A stretch of DNA of 11,824 bases from contig SKID01000209.1 of assembly GCA_007116605.1 (NCBI GenBank), positions 1 to 11,824 of the forward strand. The letters are read 5' to 3'. The number at the start of each line of letters is the position of its first letter. The first letter of the stretch is position 1. The notes under the pieces were generated by a model, which did no database searches, was not told the origin of the DNA, and saw only the letters and a list, made by a program, of their open reading frames with translations. Source of the stretch: Tissierellia bacterium. Lineage in GTDB: Bacteria > Bacillota > Clostridia > Tissierellales > Dethiosulfatibacteraceae. Of this stretch, positions 1 through 6,398 are shown piece by piece. The position numbers were made by a program, and so were the translations under genes.

Positions 1-975
1 ATCTATCCTTTGGTACATAAGCACATCCAGCACCTTATGCCTTGTGATGTATTTGGAATTGGTATCTACTACGCTGAAACAAATAAAATCCATTACGACT
101 ACCACCTTGATGATAACCAACTTCACAGGGACATTTCAATACCAATTAACAGCAATACTAGCTTTAGTACATGGTGCTATAAAAATCAGCAAGGATTTTA
201 TATCAATAGTCCTAACGCAGATCTAGGTTCTCATCAGATAACATTTAATTCAACCTATGGTGTTCTAATGCCTGCTTTTATGTTTCAGCCTTTAATTTTA
301 GATCGAGAAAGCATCGGTGTTATCTGTGTCCAAAGCAAAAAAGAACATGTCTACCAAAAACGTCATTTAGATATTTTAGAGACCTTAGCCTCATATATCT
401 CTATTGCGATTCGTAATGGAAGACATTCAGACGAACTCAAAAGACTAAATGATGAGTTATCTATTCTATCTGAAAAAGACCCTCTAACGGAAGTCTCCAA
501 CAAAAGAACCTTTCATGAACACTTAGAGACAGTGTGGCAAGATGCTCAAAATTATCGTCTTCCTATTTCTATGTTGATGATAGATATTGATAATTTCAAA
601 GCATATAATGACCATTTCGGACATTTGGCAGGAGACAAAGCACTTCAACAACTGGCTTATATCTTAAGAAAGAACGCCAAAAGAAGAGGTGATTTTATTG
701 GTCGATTTGGTGGAGATGAGTTTGCCATCTTAATGACTCATACCAATGCCACTAATGCGAAGCAATTAGCTGTTCAAATCCAAAAAGATATTGCCCTTTT
801 TTTTGAAAATCAAAACAATCATAGTCTCATGCCATTTACTGTATCCATTGGTATTGCCACTGTCATACCAAAGCCACACGATCAAAACTCACAACTGGTA
901 GAAAAAAGTGATGCCCAGCTCTATTTAGCAAAAAGAGCAGGAAAAAATCAAATTGCCATGGATGAAATGGCTTAA
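1..975 (+). CDS. GAF-GGDEF diguanylate cyclase, 3' part (5' end outside window)
   Basis: Probable diguanylate cyclase making cyclic di-GMP from two GTP in the cytoplasm. The frame is open from base 1 and the first possible start inside the window is only a TTG at 10 with no ribosome site, so the gene begins upstream. The 324 visible residues hold a GAF-like sensor domain (about 1-140), a linker helix, then a full GGDEF domain (about 155-322). The signature GGDEF is intact at residues 237-241 (bases 709-723). A metal-binding Asp is seen at 195 in MIDIDNF, and the family motifs SIGIA and the terminal YLAKRAGKN are present. An RxxD inhibitory site (RRGD, 228-231) lies five residues before GGDEF, so product feedback inhibition is expected. 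Activity is inferred from intact motifs. The GAF ligand and any domain further upstream cannot be seen. Confidence 0.93.
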   Translation: MYPLVHKHIQHLMPCDVFGIGIYYAETNKIHYDYHLDDNQLHRDISIPINSNTSFSTWCYKNQQGFYINSPNADLGSHQITFNSTYGVLMPAFMFQPLILDRESIGVICVQSKKEHVYQKRHLDILETLASYISIAIRNGRHSDELKRLNDELSILSEKDPLTEVSNKRTFHEHLETVWQDAQNYRLPISMLMIDIDNFKAYNDHFGHLAGDKALQQLAYILRKNAKRRGDFIGRFGGDEFAILMTHTNATNAKQLAVQIQKDIALFFENQNNHSLMPFTVSIGIATVIPKPHDQNSQLVEKSDAQLYLAKRAGKNQIAMDEMA

Positions 976-985
976 AATGTACATT
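976..985. repeat. 10-bp perfect palindrome after the GGDEF stop
   Basis: AATGTACATT starts immediately after the TAA stop at 973-975. It is followed at 990-1006 by a second AT-only palindromic element. Neither has a GC stem with a T-run, so a standard intrinsic terminator is not supported. Confidence 0.4.
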
Positions 986-989
986 GCAA

Positions 990-1006
990 TTATTTTGTCA
1001 AAATAA
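990..1006. repeat. AT-rich inverted repeat between convergent genes
   Basis: TTATTTTG and CAAAATAA form perfect 8-base arms around a single central T. In RNA this would be a weak 7-bp hairpin with a GTC loop. It lies between the convergent GGDEF and lipoprotein genes and could act as a weak bidirectional terminator, but it has no GC pairs in the outer stem. The rest of 976-1067 shows nothing recognisable. Confidence 0.4.
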
Positions 1007-1067
1007 CTAAACAGACATTAACATGACCTGAAACAAGGGGATTAAACTTAAGATTATTATGAAATGA

Positions 1068-2090
1068 TTATTTTAAGGTCTCTAAATCTTCTTTCATAGC
1101 ATTGATGATTTCATTCACTTGTTCATTATACCCTAGAACCTCTAAACTTAATTCTTGAAAAGAGGCAATCTGTTGATTAAGCTTTGGTAAGTCGAAGGCA
1201 TCCAAGGCTTCAATAATATCTTTAAACAAATCTAAATAACCCAGTCTCAAGTTTTCAACTTGCTGAATGCCTTCATTTTCAAGTCCAAATTGTTCAAAGC
1301 TTAACCTTTCAATGATAGCAATTGATCTTACAATCCCTTCTTTTGCCTTAGTCCAGTTTTCTGGTTCTAATAAAGTTGCACTATTGATGATTGTTCCTGT
1401 GATGATGGCTAACTCATCGGATTCATACATTTGAATCAAAGCATCATAGGGTAAATATGTCTGCTCAAAGTCAAGAACACGCTGAATATACCCCATTGTA
1501 TCCTCACATTCTTGTCCATTATCACTCAATATTTCACCGATTACCATGAGTTGATGAAAGGGAGGCGTCTCCTGTAACACATTCACATAAGATGACTTTA
1601 ATGTGTTAAGTTGGACATGTTGTTGAAAAGACAATCTAAGCACCTCTCCATTTAACTCCCAAAACTCATCATCTTGGTTGATTAAACCTTGTATGACCCA
1701 TTCATAATCCTCATCTTCTAACCTTTCCGATAATACATGACCTTGTTCTTGAATCTGTTGAATTCTTAACGCTTCTTTTTTTGCCTCTTCTTCTTCTCTT
1801 TGGATTCTCAATTGTTCCTGTTCAATTAATGCCGCTAAATCAATGTTTGCTTCGGTTAAAACCCAGTAGTTTGTCACTAACTCTTTTTGCTTATCCGATA
1901 ATTGTTGGTATCTCTCTTCTAGTTCTATGATTATGTTTTCTTTTTCCAAAGTCACTTGGCCTATGCTGTCAATTTCTCCAATGATAGCATCTACTTCAGT
2001 TCTGTCCTGAGAAGACATACATCCTGTGAACAAAAACATGCCTACAATAATCATGAATAGTATTCCTTTACTCCTTCCAAAATGAAACAT
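1068..2090 (-). CDS. lipoprotein with a clostridial surface-protein helical repeat
   Basis: Predicted membrane-anchored extracellular lipoprotein of 340 residues with no known enzymatic role. The N-terminus has basic residues, a hydrophobic stretch (10-22) and a lipobox FTGC, giving Cys24 as the probable lipidation site. Residues about 33-85 match the repeat seen in many clostridial cell-surface proteins: a helix starting VDAI, then GQVTLE, then a helix with LSDKQKELV and an NYxxL ending. Here it occurs once. A highly charged Glu/Lys/Gln stretch (about 88-116), probably coiled coil, follows. The remaining ~220 residues are mostly helical, acidic and unrecognised. The ATG at 2090 is supported by AAAGGA at 2100-2105, nine bases upstream. 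It is transcribed alone and converges on the cyclase gene. A structural or binding role at the envelope is a guess. Confidence 0.85.
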   Translation of the reverse strand: MFHFGRSKGILFMIIVGMFLFTGCMSSQDRTEVDAIIGEIDSIGQVTLEKENIIIELEERYQQLSDKQKELVTNYWVLTEANIDLAALIEQEQLRIQREEEEAKKEALRIQQIQEQGHVLSERLEDEDYEWVIQGLINQDDEFWELNGEVLRLSFQQHVQLNTLKSSYVNVLQETPPFHQLMVIGEILSDNGQECEDTMGYIQRVLDFEQTYLPYDALIQMYESDELAIITGTIINSATLLEPENWTKAKEGIVRSIAIIERLSFEQFGLENEGIQQVENLRLGYLDLFKDIIEALDAFDLPKLNQQIASFQELSLEVLGYNEQVNEIINAMKEDLETLK

Positions 2091-2237
2091 CTCTTATCAT
2101 CCTTTCTATTCTTTAACAAGGTTTTCCCTAAAATACTTGAGAACACAATCCCTCAAATGTTTGCTAAATGGCTAATCTAAATATGTGCTTTATATAATTC
2201 CATCAACTGAAGTAATGAACCTTTATGCTTTTCCTAT

Positions 2238-2265
2238 ATTATACTTTATAATACCATAAAAACAA
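2238..2265 (-). promoter_or_regulatory. candidate sigma-A promoter for the lipoprotein gene
   Basis: On the minus strand a TTGTTT -35 box (2260-2265) and a perfect TATAAT -10 box (2238-2243) are separated by 16 bases. The leader to the ATG at 2090 would be about 140 bases, which is long, so a closer weaker promoter cannot be excluded. Confidence 0.55.
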
Positions 2266-2294
2266 TCTTTAAATATCCTAGCCGGCTCCCTAAT

Positions 2295-2323
2295 TTTACT
2301 TTTACCTGAAAATAAGGTAAAAT
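2295..2323 (+). promoter_or_regulatory. candidate promoter for the PLP-fold/GNAT gene
   Basis: TTTACT (2295-2300) and TAAAAT (2318-2323) are spaced by 17 bases. Transcription would start near 2330, giving a leader of about 23 bases that includes the ribosome site AGGAGGT at 2341-2347. The spacer is almost entirely occupied by an inverted repeat (separate entry), which suggests regulation by a DNA-binding protein. Confidence 0.5.
2300..2322. promoter_or_regulatory. perfect 8-bp inverted repeat, candidate operator
   Basis: Arms TTTTACCT (2300-2307) and AGGTAAAA (2315-2322) are exact reverse complements around GAAAATA. The centres of the two arms are 15 bases apart. The repeat fills the space between the proposed -35 and -10 boxes, the usual position of a repressor site. 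It is not followed by a T-run, so a terminator role is unlikely. The regulator is not encoded next to it. Confidence 0.5.
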
Positions 2324-2352
2324 AAGGGGTAGAACATTTTAGGAGGTCTATA

Positions 2353-3732
2353 ATGAATCAAAATACAATTGTTAATATGGTGGGGAAAACCCCATTGTTT
2401 CGAGCTAAAAATTTAGAAAAACACTTGGGCATATCAAATATTTATCTAAAATTAGAAGGCAACAACCCTTCAGGTCATCGGATCGATCGAGTGGCTCATT
2501 TATTAATTAAAGATGCACTCTCAATCAATAAAAACACCATTTGTGTGGCTGGATATGGGTTTCTTTCTAGGTCACTTGCTTTATTAGGACAATACTATGA
2601 AGGCATTAAAGTCGTTTTAATTTTCCCAAAACATGGAAGAGAAAGGAAAGACCCTATCTATGAAAACGATCATGTTACCATTATAAGACATGGTAAAAAT
2701 CAAATTGAGGGTATTCAATATAGCGAAGTTCTTTGTCAAGAAAAAGGCTGGTATAATGCTACCCTGGGTATAGACAACAATATTTTAAATATGACAGGCT
2801 TATCCTATATCTCTAATGAAATTCATGCTCAAGTCAAAGGTGATATTGATTCTGTTTTTTCTTTAATGAGTTATGGCTTTAGTACCTCTGGTATAAGTCT
2901 AGGGTTTCGATCACTGTGGAACCAAGATTATATCAAAAAAATCCCTAAAATTTACAGCTGCACAATTAATGAAGGGAACGTTATTTATGAAACTTACAAG
3001 AAAAACAGTTCTAAAATCATTCCCCTCAAAGAATCTAAATTAAAACTAAACAAATATAATAAGCATTTGCTCAATTTTGATAGCACCATTGCCCAAGATG
3101 CCTTAGAGTCAATTTATGATGCCAATGGCACCATTCTTGGTATTAGCGAAGAAGAACTCCTTAAATATACTCGTCAATTTAAACAACTTGAAAATATCAA
3201 ATTTAGTATTGAACAAGGATACGCTATTGCAGGCTTTATGAAAGAAGTCGAAAATAATCGCATTAAAAATGGCAATCATGTGATCGTTCTCAATGATGGA
3301 CGTGTTGACTTAAATGTGAGAAGAGTTGAAAGATCTGAACTTGAAATGTCAATGGATGAACTAGTGGTCCAAATGGATGAATGGTTGATGGAATATTCAG
3401 ACCCACTGGAAGAAATTAAAGAAGCTCTAGAAACTGCTTTTAAAACAGGTTATGTGATTATGGCCTTTTATAATAACAAGCTTGCTGGAATCACCGTCTT
3501 AATCCATACCGGTTTTGATGTATTCATCCCCACTTATCACCTAGGCTATATTGCTACCAAAAGAACGATTAAAGGTCGTGGCATCGCCACTCAGTTACTA
3601 GCCAAAGCCATTGAACTAACAGACGGAAAAGTCTCTTTGCATGTAGAAAAAGATAATCAAAGAGCGATTAAATTATACGAGAAAATGGGGTTTGAGAAAT
3701 CTTATGTTCGAATGATTTTTAAAAGCGAATAA
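2353..3732 (+). CDS. PLP fold-type II pseudoenzyme domain fused to GNAT acetyltransferase
   Basis: A 459-residue two-domain protein, probably cytoplasmic. Residues 1-320 resemble the cysteine synthase/threonine synthase fold: the N-terminus has GKTPLF (family GNTPL) and YLKLEGNNPSG. The next residues are HRIDR where active members have (S/F)xKDR, so Ile44 (ATC at 2482-2484) replaces the lysine that binds PLP. The SSGNT-type loop is replaced by AGYGFLS (66-72) and the phosphate-binding glycine loop by SYGFST (173-178), so PLP catalysis is unlikely. Residues about 325-459 form a GNAT domain with the acetyl-CoA loop KGRGIA (407-412) and the C-terminal NQRAIKLYEKMGF. Activity is therefore most likely acetyl transfer, with the first half perhaps binding an amino acid or guiding the substrate (inference). 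The ATG has AGGAGGT six bases upstream. Single gene with its own promoter and terminator. Substrate unknown. Confidence 0.85.
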   Translation: MNQNTIVNMVGKTPLFRAKNLEKHLGISNIYLKLEGNNPSGHRIDRVAHLLIKDALSINKNTICVAGYGFLSRSLALLGQYYEGIKVVLIFPKHGRERKDPIYENDHVTIIRHGKNQIEGIQYSEVLCQEKGWYNATLGIDNNILNMTGLSYISNEIHAQVKGDIDSVFSLMSYGFSTSGISLGFRSLWNQDYIKKIPKIYSCTINEGNVIYETYKKNSSKIIPLKESKLKLNKYNKHLLNFDSTIAQDALESIYDANGTILGISEEELLKYTRQFKQLENIKFSIEQGYAIAGFMKEVENNRIKNGNHVIVLNDGRVDLNVRRVERSELEMSMDELVVQMDEWLMEYSDPLEEIKEALETAFKTGYVIMAFYNNKLAGITVLIHTGFDVFIPTYHLGYIATKRTIKGRGIATQLLAKAIELTDGKVSLHVEKDNQRAIKLYEKMGFEKSYVRMIFKSE

Positions 3733-3806
3733 AATGCTTTTACAAAATTTCGTTTCCAACACCACTTTACCTTAGTCAATTCACTTAAAAGAAAGGATTA
3801 CACCAA

Positions 3807-3854
3807 AACACCCACGTTATCAACAGATGGTTGATACCATGGGTGTTAGTTTTT
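3807..3854 (+). terminator. hairpin terminator after the PLP-fold/GNAT gene
   Basis: AACACCCA (3807-3814) pairs with TGGGTGTT (3840-3847), and inside it TATCAAC (3818-3824) pairs with GTTGATA (3830-3836) around a 5-base loop. A small internal loop separates the two stems. A T-run (3850-3854) follows on the plus strand. On the minus strand the stem is followed by TTTT, so it may also stop leftward transcripts from the glucosaminidase side. Confidence 0.7.
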
Positions 3855-3859
3855 GGGGA

Positions 3860-4017
3860 TCATAGAGAGTGATGGACATTCCAGTCATCTACAGTCACTA
3901 AAGTTTCATTGACTTTTAATGCACTATCTACATTTAACAAGTTTTTAATCACTGGCTCATAGGGTTAAGTATGATTTTTTTTGCTATAAATAATTCAATG
4001 ATTTGTTAATCTATCAC
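3860..4017 (-). pseudogene. possible remnant of a small gene downstream of the glucosaminidase
   Basis: Directly after the glucosaminidase stop is a strong Shine-Dalgarno sequence AGGTGAGG (4026-4033), eight bases before a GTG at 4015-4017. That frame closes after three codons (stop at 4006-4008), then reads about 18 more codons to another stop. A second frame is open from about 3964 to a TGA at 3860-3862. It encodes 34 residues with coding-like composition, ending in VTVDDWNVHHSL, but has no good start. One reading is a protein of roughly 50-55 residues broken by a nonsense change and a frameshift, just before the terminator hairpin. It could also be chance. The family is unrecognised. With the terminator this accounts for most of the 303-base gap; 3733-3806 shows nothing. 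Confidence 0.3.
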
Positions 4018-4025
4018 TTCTGTAA

Positions 4026-4033
4026 CCTCACCT
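4026..4033 (-). promoter_or_regulatory. orphan ribosome binding site after the glucosaminidase stop
   Basis: AGGTGAGG on the minus strand lies two bases beyond the TAG stop (4036-4038) and eight bases before a GTG. No intact gene follows, which is the main reason to suspect a decayed coupled gene here. Confidence 0.4.
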
Positions 4034-4035
4034 TT

Positions 4036-6135
4036 CTAAATGGTCACTCGGTCTAATTCTTTTAAATTGTATTGTCTGATTATTCTGATAAGCTTTAACG
4101 GATACTGAGGATCTGTAGCATACCCTGCACGTCTCACTGCCCAAGCACCTAGACTACTATGATGCATCACTTCTCGGAATGGCTCATAACGGGGCAATCT
4201 TAATAAGATATCCTTATGATCATCCCAACTTTCTTGTACTTGGTGGTAAGCTCTAAAGTGATCATCTATCCTATAGACCACACCATTATACACTTCCCAA
4301 GTGTTTGAAATAACAGAGCCATTAGAAGCTGTGCCTTTAATCCCAAACAAATTATTTGAAAATTTTCCTGTATATTTATCAACTGGAATACTTTGCCCCC
4401 ATCCTGTTTCTAGTATGGCTTGTGAAGTCTGTAAAGCTGCTGACATTCCTGTTTTCTCAAATGATTTCAATGCCATTTTTGATGCGAATTCAAGAAATTC
4501 ATTTCTTGGCACAATAGGTTGTGGTCCAAACAATTCCCCTAGATATGTTTTAAAAGCAATCTCTTGAGAAGTGATTTTGCTACCTTTATAAATTGCTTCT
4601 GCTACAACAGACACATTGTTCCCATCTGTAGCAAGTGGGGTAAAGGTTGCGGGTTGATCCGTTGCCGTAATGATTCGAGTCGTTCCCGTATCTAGGTTTT
4701 TAATCCGGTAATTCACTTGCTCTAAATCCACATTTGAGTCTACTCTTAAGTTAATATCTTGAGTCACCACTTGGTTAGGACCCACACCAAAGAGTCTGAT
4801 ATTAGGGCTACCATCAATAGTTACATTAACCCATGGGCTATGATGAAGTCTTCCGAACACATCCCTTACCGATACTCTTAAAGCTTTATTTCCAGACATG
4901 CTCTCATTTGGTGCGAAGACATAATTCCCATAAGGAATAATAGCAAGATCATTTTCTACACCAGTTGCATTATCTCGAATGCTAAAAATAGTTTCTGTTA
5001 CATCAAAATTACGATTAGCCAACAATGAGACGGGTCGGTCAACCCTCATCCCTTCTGTAACCCCTCTAAGAGTCAAAAATCCATCTACTGTCATTGTAAA
5101 ATGATAAGGTTCACTACGGTAAGCATTCCCCTCATAATCATAAGCTATTAACACTACTTGGTAATTGCCTTGACTTTCTCTTCCTGGTTGCCAAGAATAG
5201 GAACCAAATGGATCTTGTTCTTTCACTGTTGTCACTCGATTATTATCTAATCGAGTTAATTCATATTCAATATGGGCAGGAATCACGTTCACTTTTGGTT
5301 CAAAAGTCACTCTGTTTGTATATATCTCAAAATTTTTAATCCCACCAATAGACATTTGAGGTTGAAGGTTCAATCTAATGGGTACCAAATCTCCTGCAAT
5401 CAATTGATCTTGATTATTATACATAGCCACAACCAATAAATGTCGTCCTTTTTCTTCAATATCTGGCAAATAAGTTAACTCTTGAACGAATCCTGGTTTA
5501 GTGTCCACTACAAAACCAGATCTTTTATCAGGATCAATTAATAATAGTCTTGTATTTGCCACTTGGTTTTTATATTTTTCATCTGCATTAAATTTTATTG
5601 TCGTTTTCCCTGTAATGACTTGTTCCGGTGTGATTGATGTGATTGCCAAATCATGAAATTTTACAGGTTTGACTGTTTTGCTTGAATCGATAATCACTGT
5701 TCTTGTATCATGATCCCAGTCCACAAATAAACCTAAGGCATTACTCACTAATCGTACAGGGACATAGGTGCGATCATTAATAATTACAGGGGCTACATCG
5801 CTCAGCTCAAAACTTTCGCCATCATTATAACTGACTAAAAAACTATCTATTTGCAAGGTCACTTTTTTAGAACCTTTAGTTAATGTGACGACTCGATTAC
5901 TACCATCCCAATCGACTTTTCCACCTATGCTTTCTGTCACAAATCTCACAGGCACTAATGTGCGATCATTACGAATAAATGGGCTAGATAACGCCGTTAT
6001 ATCAACGCCGTCTACGACTAATCTAATGGAGTTCCCACTAGGCGATGCCATAGAATCTACTGGTTGAAAACCTATCATGATTAACCCTAAGAATAAAAGT
6101 AAAAACAATGACCATTTTAATTTTCTTACCATCAT
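4036..6135 (-). CDS. secreted GH73 glucosaminidase with copper-amine-oxidase-type stalk domain
   Basis: Predicted exported peptidoglycan hydrolase (endo-beta-N-acetylglucosaminidase) of 699 residues. A signal peptide spans about 1-30, with likely cleavage after SMA. Residues 37-150 form the Cu_amine_oxidN1 (stalk) domain, with two copies of its NDRTxVPVRxV motif (56-66 and 120-130), each followed by VDWD. This domain probably helps surface placement and is not an oxidase. Residues about 161-530 contain roughly four beta-rich modules of ~90 residues. The C-terminus (545-695) is GH73, with the catalytic Glu576 in AILETGWGQS, then NLFGIKG and GYATDPQYPLKL. The frame could start at a TTG at 6165, but GGAGG at 6141-6145 precedes the ATG pair at 6135 and 6132, so 6135 is chosen. 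It lies downstream of the ABC permease behind its own candidate promoter. Likely role: wall turnover or cell separation. Confidence 0.92.
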   Translation of the reverse strand: MMVRKLKWSLFLLLFLGLIMIGFQPVDSMASPSGNSIRLVVDGVDITALSSPFIRNDRTLVPVRFVTESIGGKVDWDGSNRVVTLTKGSKKVTLQIDSFLVSYNDGESFELSDVAPVIINDRTYVPVRLVSNALGLFVDWDHDTRTVIIDSSKTVKPVKFHDLAITSITPEQVITGKTTIKFNADEKYKNQVANTRLLLIDPDKRSGFVVDTKPGFVQELTYLPDIEEKGRHLLVVAMYNNQDQLIAGDLVPIRLNLQPQMSIGGIKNFEIYTNRVTFEPKVNVIPAHIEYELTRLDNNRVTTVKEQDPFGSYSWQPGRESQGNYQVVLIAYDYEGNAYRSEPYHFTMTVDGFLTLRGVTEGMRVDRPVSLLANRNFDVTETIFSIRDNATGVENDLAIIPYGNYVFAPNESMSGNKALRVSVRDVFGRLHHSPWVNVTIDGSPNIRLFGVGPNQVVTQDINLRVDSNVDLEQVNYRIKNLDTGTTRIITATDQPATFTPLATDGNNVSVVAEAIYKGSKITSQEIAFKTYLGELFGPQPIVPRNEFLEFASKMALKSFEKTGMSAALQTSQAILETGWGQSIPVDKYTGKFSNNLFGIKGTASNGSVISNTWEVYNGVVYRIDDHFRAYHQVQESWDDHKDILLRLPRYEPFREVMHHSSLGAWAVRRAGYATDPQYPLKLIRIIRQYNLKELDRVTI

Positions 6136-6350
6136 AAATTCCTCCGAAACAAATTGTCCAAGCAAATTTCTTTGTTATTTAAAAACTTAGTTTATTGTAA
6201 GTACTGACCTCACTCAACAAGACTCTTAGAGTCATATGAAGCTTAAAACCTCACCTGAATGATAGCGATCCCTTTCTGGAGACGCCACATCTTTTATTGC
6301 CCACTTTAAGAACTGCAATCTTGAAATTGTTAGTCATCTAATAGAACATG
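6136..6350 (-). other. long leader of the glucosaminidase gene, no known riboswitch recognised
   Basis: About 215 bases separate the proposed start of transcription from the ATG. They contain a perfect GACTC-TAA-GAGTC hairpin (6221-6233), a GC-richer patch around 6255-6292 that can fold as GCGTCTC against GGGATCGC with one bulged base, and an 18-codon open frame (6235 to 6179). I compared it from memory with cyclic-di-GMP-I and -II and ydaO (cyclic-di-AMP) motifs and did not find their conserved cores. Confidence 0.3.
6141..6145 (-). promoter_or_regulatory. ribosome binding site fixing the glucosaminidase start
   Basis: GGAGG on the minus strand is five bases from the ATG at 6135 and eight from the next ATG at 6132. 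It rules out the longer TTG-initiated frame at 6165, whose first codons would encode this site. Confidence 0.75.
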
Positions 6351-6356
6351 AAATAA

Positions 6357-6365
6357 ATTATATCA
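6357..6365 (-). promoter_or_regulatory. extended -10 promoter for the glucosaminidase gene
   Basis: The minus strand reads TGATATAAT: a perfect TATAAT (6357-6362) with the TGn extension (6363-6365). No good -35 box is visible at 16-18 bases, which is tolerated by extended -10 promoters. It sits 34 bases after the permease stop. Transcription would start near 6350, leaving a leader of about 215 bases. Confidence 0.5.
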
Positions 6366-6398
6366 TATTCTTATCGTTTAATCCTTAAGTTTGCTTTA

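Noticed and set aside
4024..4033. The 10-mer AACCTCACCT occurs both here and at 6247-6256, on either side of the glucosaminidase gene.
   Set aside because: A 10-base match is expected many times by chance in a window of this size, and the matching bases are Shine-Dalgarno-like in both places. Not evidence for a mobile unit.
4009..4038. In-frame continuation of nine codons (KGEVTEVID) after the TAG stop of the glucosaminidase, suggesting stop read-through.
   Set aside because: The segment is dominated by the AGGTGAGG ribosome-site-like sequence, and the GH73 domain is already complete before the stop.
4301..4567. Plus-strand open frame of 88 codons opposite the glucosaminidase.
   Set aside because: It lies entirely inside the conserved GH73 coding region on the other strand and has no ribosome site or recognisable domain.
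6136..6398. Cyclic-di-GMP or cyclic-di-AMP riboswitch before the wall hydrolase gene.
   Set aside because: A GCAAAC stretch near 6388 hinted at the GEMM motif, but the second conserved core (GGACGCAAAG-like) is missing, and the GCAAAC lies upstream of the proposed transcription start. No ydaO core was seen either.
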